Below, in pieces: positions 19,860 through 20,163 of a stretch of DNA of 20,163 nucleotides. The stretch comes from CAZDGK01 sp964505035. Lineage in GTDB: Bacteria > Patescibacteriota > Saccharimonadia > UBA4664. Below the pieces are notes generated by a model. It was not told the origin of the DNA. It made no database searches and worked only from the letters and a program-made list of their open reading frames with translations. Position 1 is the first letter of the stretch. Every line of letters starts with the position of its first letter. Location: positions 1 to 20,163 of the forward strand of contig CAZDGK010000024.1 in the NCBI GenBank assembly GCA_964505035.1, in the 5' to 3' direction. A program made the translations under genes and the position numbers.

Positions 19860-19888
19860 TTGCAAAATCATAAGAAGTATGCTATTAT
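19860..19888 (+). promoter_or_regulatory. Strong promoter of the tRNA-like transcript
   Basis: TTGCAA (19860-19865), 17-bp spacer, TATTAT (19883-19888), with TGC just before the -10. The predicted start (about 19895) falls at the first base or two of the tRNA-like structure. Confidence 0.8.
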
Positions 19889-19896
19889 ATAGACAT

Positions 19897-19964
19897 TGGG
19901 AGTAAGCTCAGAGGTAGAGCTCCGGCAACCCGCTGGGTGCGCTGGTTCGAATCCAGTCTTCCAT
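19897..19964 (+). tRNA. tRNA-like structure 1, identity unclear
   Basis: Acceptor TGGGAG (19897-19902) pairs with CTTCCA (19958-19963), one G-T. The D arm GCTC/GAGC around AGAGGTA (19906-19920) and the T arm with loop TTCGAAT (19946-19952) and stem 19941-19945/19953-19957 are canonical. The anticodon arm is not: CCGG/CTGG plus one T-G pair closes the 7-nt loop CAACCCG, which lacks the invariant U33, and three bases rather than two join acceptor and D stem. The loop would give anticodon ACC, but I do not trust that. No encoded CCA. It could be a decayed tRNA or a tRNA-mimic RNA. Confidence 0.45.
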
Positions 19965-19966
19965 GG

Positions 19967-20147
19967 TGTCCTGTAGTTTAAAATCCTTCGGGAGCTCTAG
20001 AACAAAACTGCCTCTGGCAGTTTGGTCGAAAAGCGGCAAAACCCTAGTGAATCATAATGTATCGCGGATAGCTGGTGCGGCAACGCCCACAGTCTGTGGT
20101 TAGTGTGAGGATCTCAGGTGTTGCAGGTTCAAATCCTGTCAGGACAA
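19967..20147 (+). tRNA. tRNA-like structure 2 with large insertion
   Basis: Perfect 7-bp acceptor (TGTCCTG 19967-19973 with CAGGACA 20140-20146), then TA, a D stem GTTT/GAAC (19976-19979 with 20000-20003), A at position 26, and an anticodon stem AAACT/AGTTT (20005-20009 with 20019-20023), all at standard tRNA spacing. The T arm has stem 20123-20127/20135-20139 and loop TTCAAAT. The D loop (19980-19999) carries an extra hairpin with a TTCG tetraloop. The anticodon loop has nine bases, tightens to CCTCTGG by one G-C pair, and lacks U33. About 99 nt (20024-20122) replace the 4-5-nt variable loop. An alternative fold pairs 20001-20014 with 20107-20122, as in the tmRNA P2 helix. No group I intron core or tag frame was found. 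Confidence 0.5.
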
Positions 20148-20163
20148 CTACAGCCCAGTCGCA

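Noticed and set aside
20024..20122. Group I intron within tRNA-like structure 2
   Set aside because: About 100 nt is too short and no P3/P7 core sequences were seen.
19895..20150. Standard tmRNA
   Set aside because: It is too short, and no tag frame ending in an Ala-rich hydrophobic tail is present, although an alternative P2-like helix exists.
1..20163. CRISPR arrays, insertion sequences, phage genes or att sites
   Set aside because: No regularly spaced repeats, transposase motifs or flanking direct repeats were seen on reading both strands.

Overview
The window looks like a chromosomal segment of a small-genome bacterium. My best guess is Patescibacteria/CPR, probably Saccharibacteria-like, at moderate confidence (about 0.5). 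The reasons are GC-rich DNA carrying only core information-processing and envelope genes, a high share of small orphan proteins, and a secreted lysozyme-like protein whose motifs I know mainly from Actinobacteria, the usual hosts of Saccharibacteria. The standard genetic code fits every gene.

Layout. Positions 1-840 hold the 3' part of nusA and its terminator. Positions 841-4380 are an accessory stretch of five small genes. First is a secreted lysozyme-like protein behind a strong promoter with an operator-like palindrome and a 5'-terminal hairpin. Next are two minus-strand paralogs of an unrecognised family, then two plus-strand NYN-domain (PIN-like) paralogs. Nearly all have their own promoter and intrinsic terminator. 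Positions 4394-7061 hold clpC under a CIRCE (HrcA) operator. Positions 7083-8917 hold a minus-strand ABC exporter. Positions 8988-11489 hold a radA-yacL pair. Positions 11514-14474 hold a minus-strand class A penicillin-binding protein, preceded by a 78-residue minus-strand orphan gene.

Positions 14912-19856 hold tyrS, an unannotated structured RNA with strong promoter and terminator (about 16124-16360), recG, a zinc-phospholipase-C-like protein, and rsmD overlapping it by 4 nt. Positions 19860-20150 hold a strong promoter and a transcript with two tRNA-like structures. The first has an odd anticodon arm. The second has a perfect acceptor stem and good T arm but a hairpin in the D loop and roughly 100 nt where the variable loop should be.

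Roles: transcription (NusA), translation (TyrS, RsmD, tRNA-like RNAs), protein quality control (ClpC), DNA repair (RadA, RecG), and the envelope (PBP, lysozyme-like protein, ABC exporter). The most unusual items are the RNA between tyrS and recG, the tRNA-like transcript at the right end, the unknown paralog pair, and genes whose promoters sit so close to the start codon that the mRNA should be leaderless.
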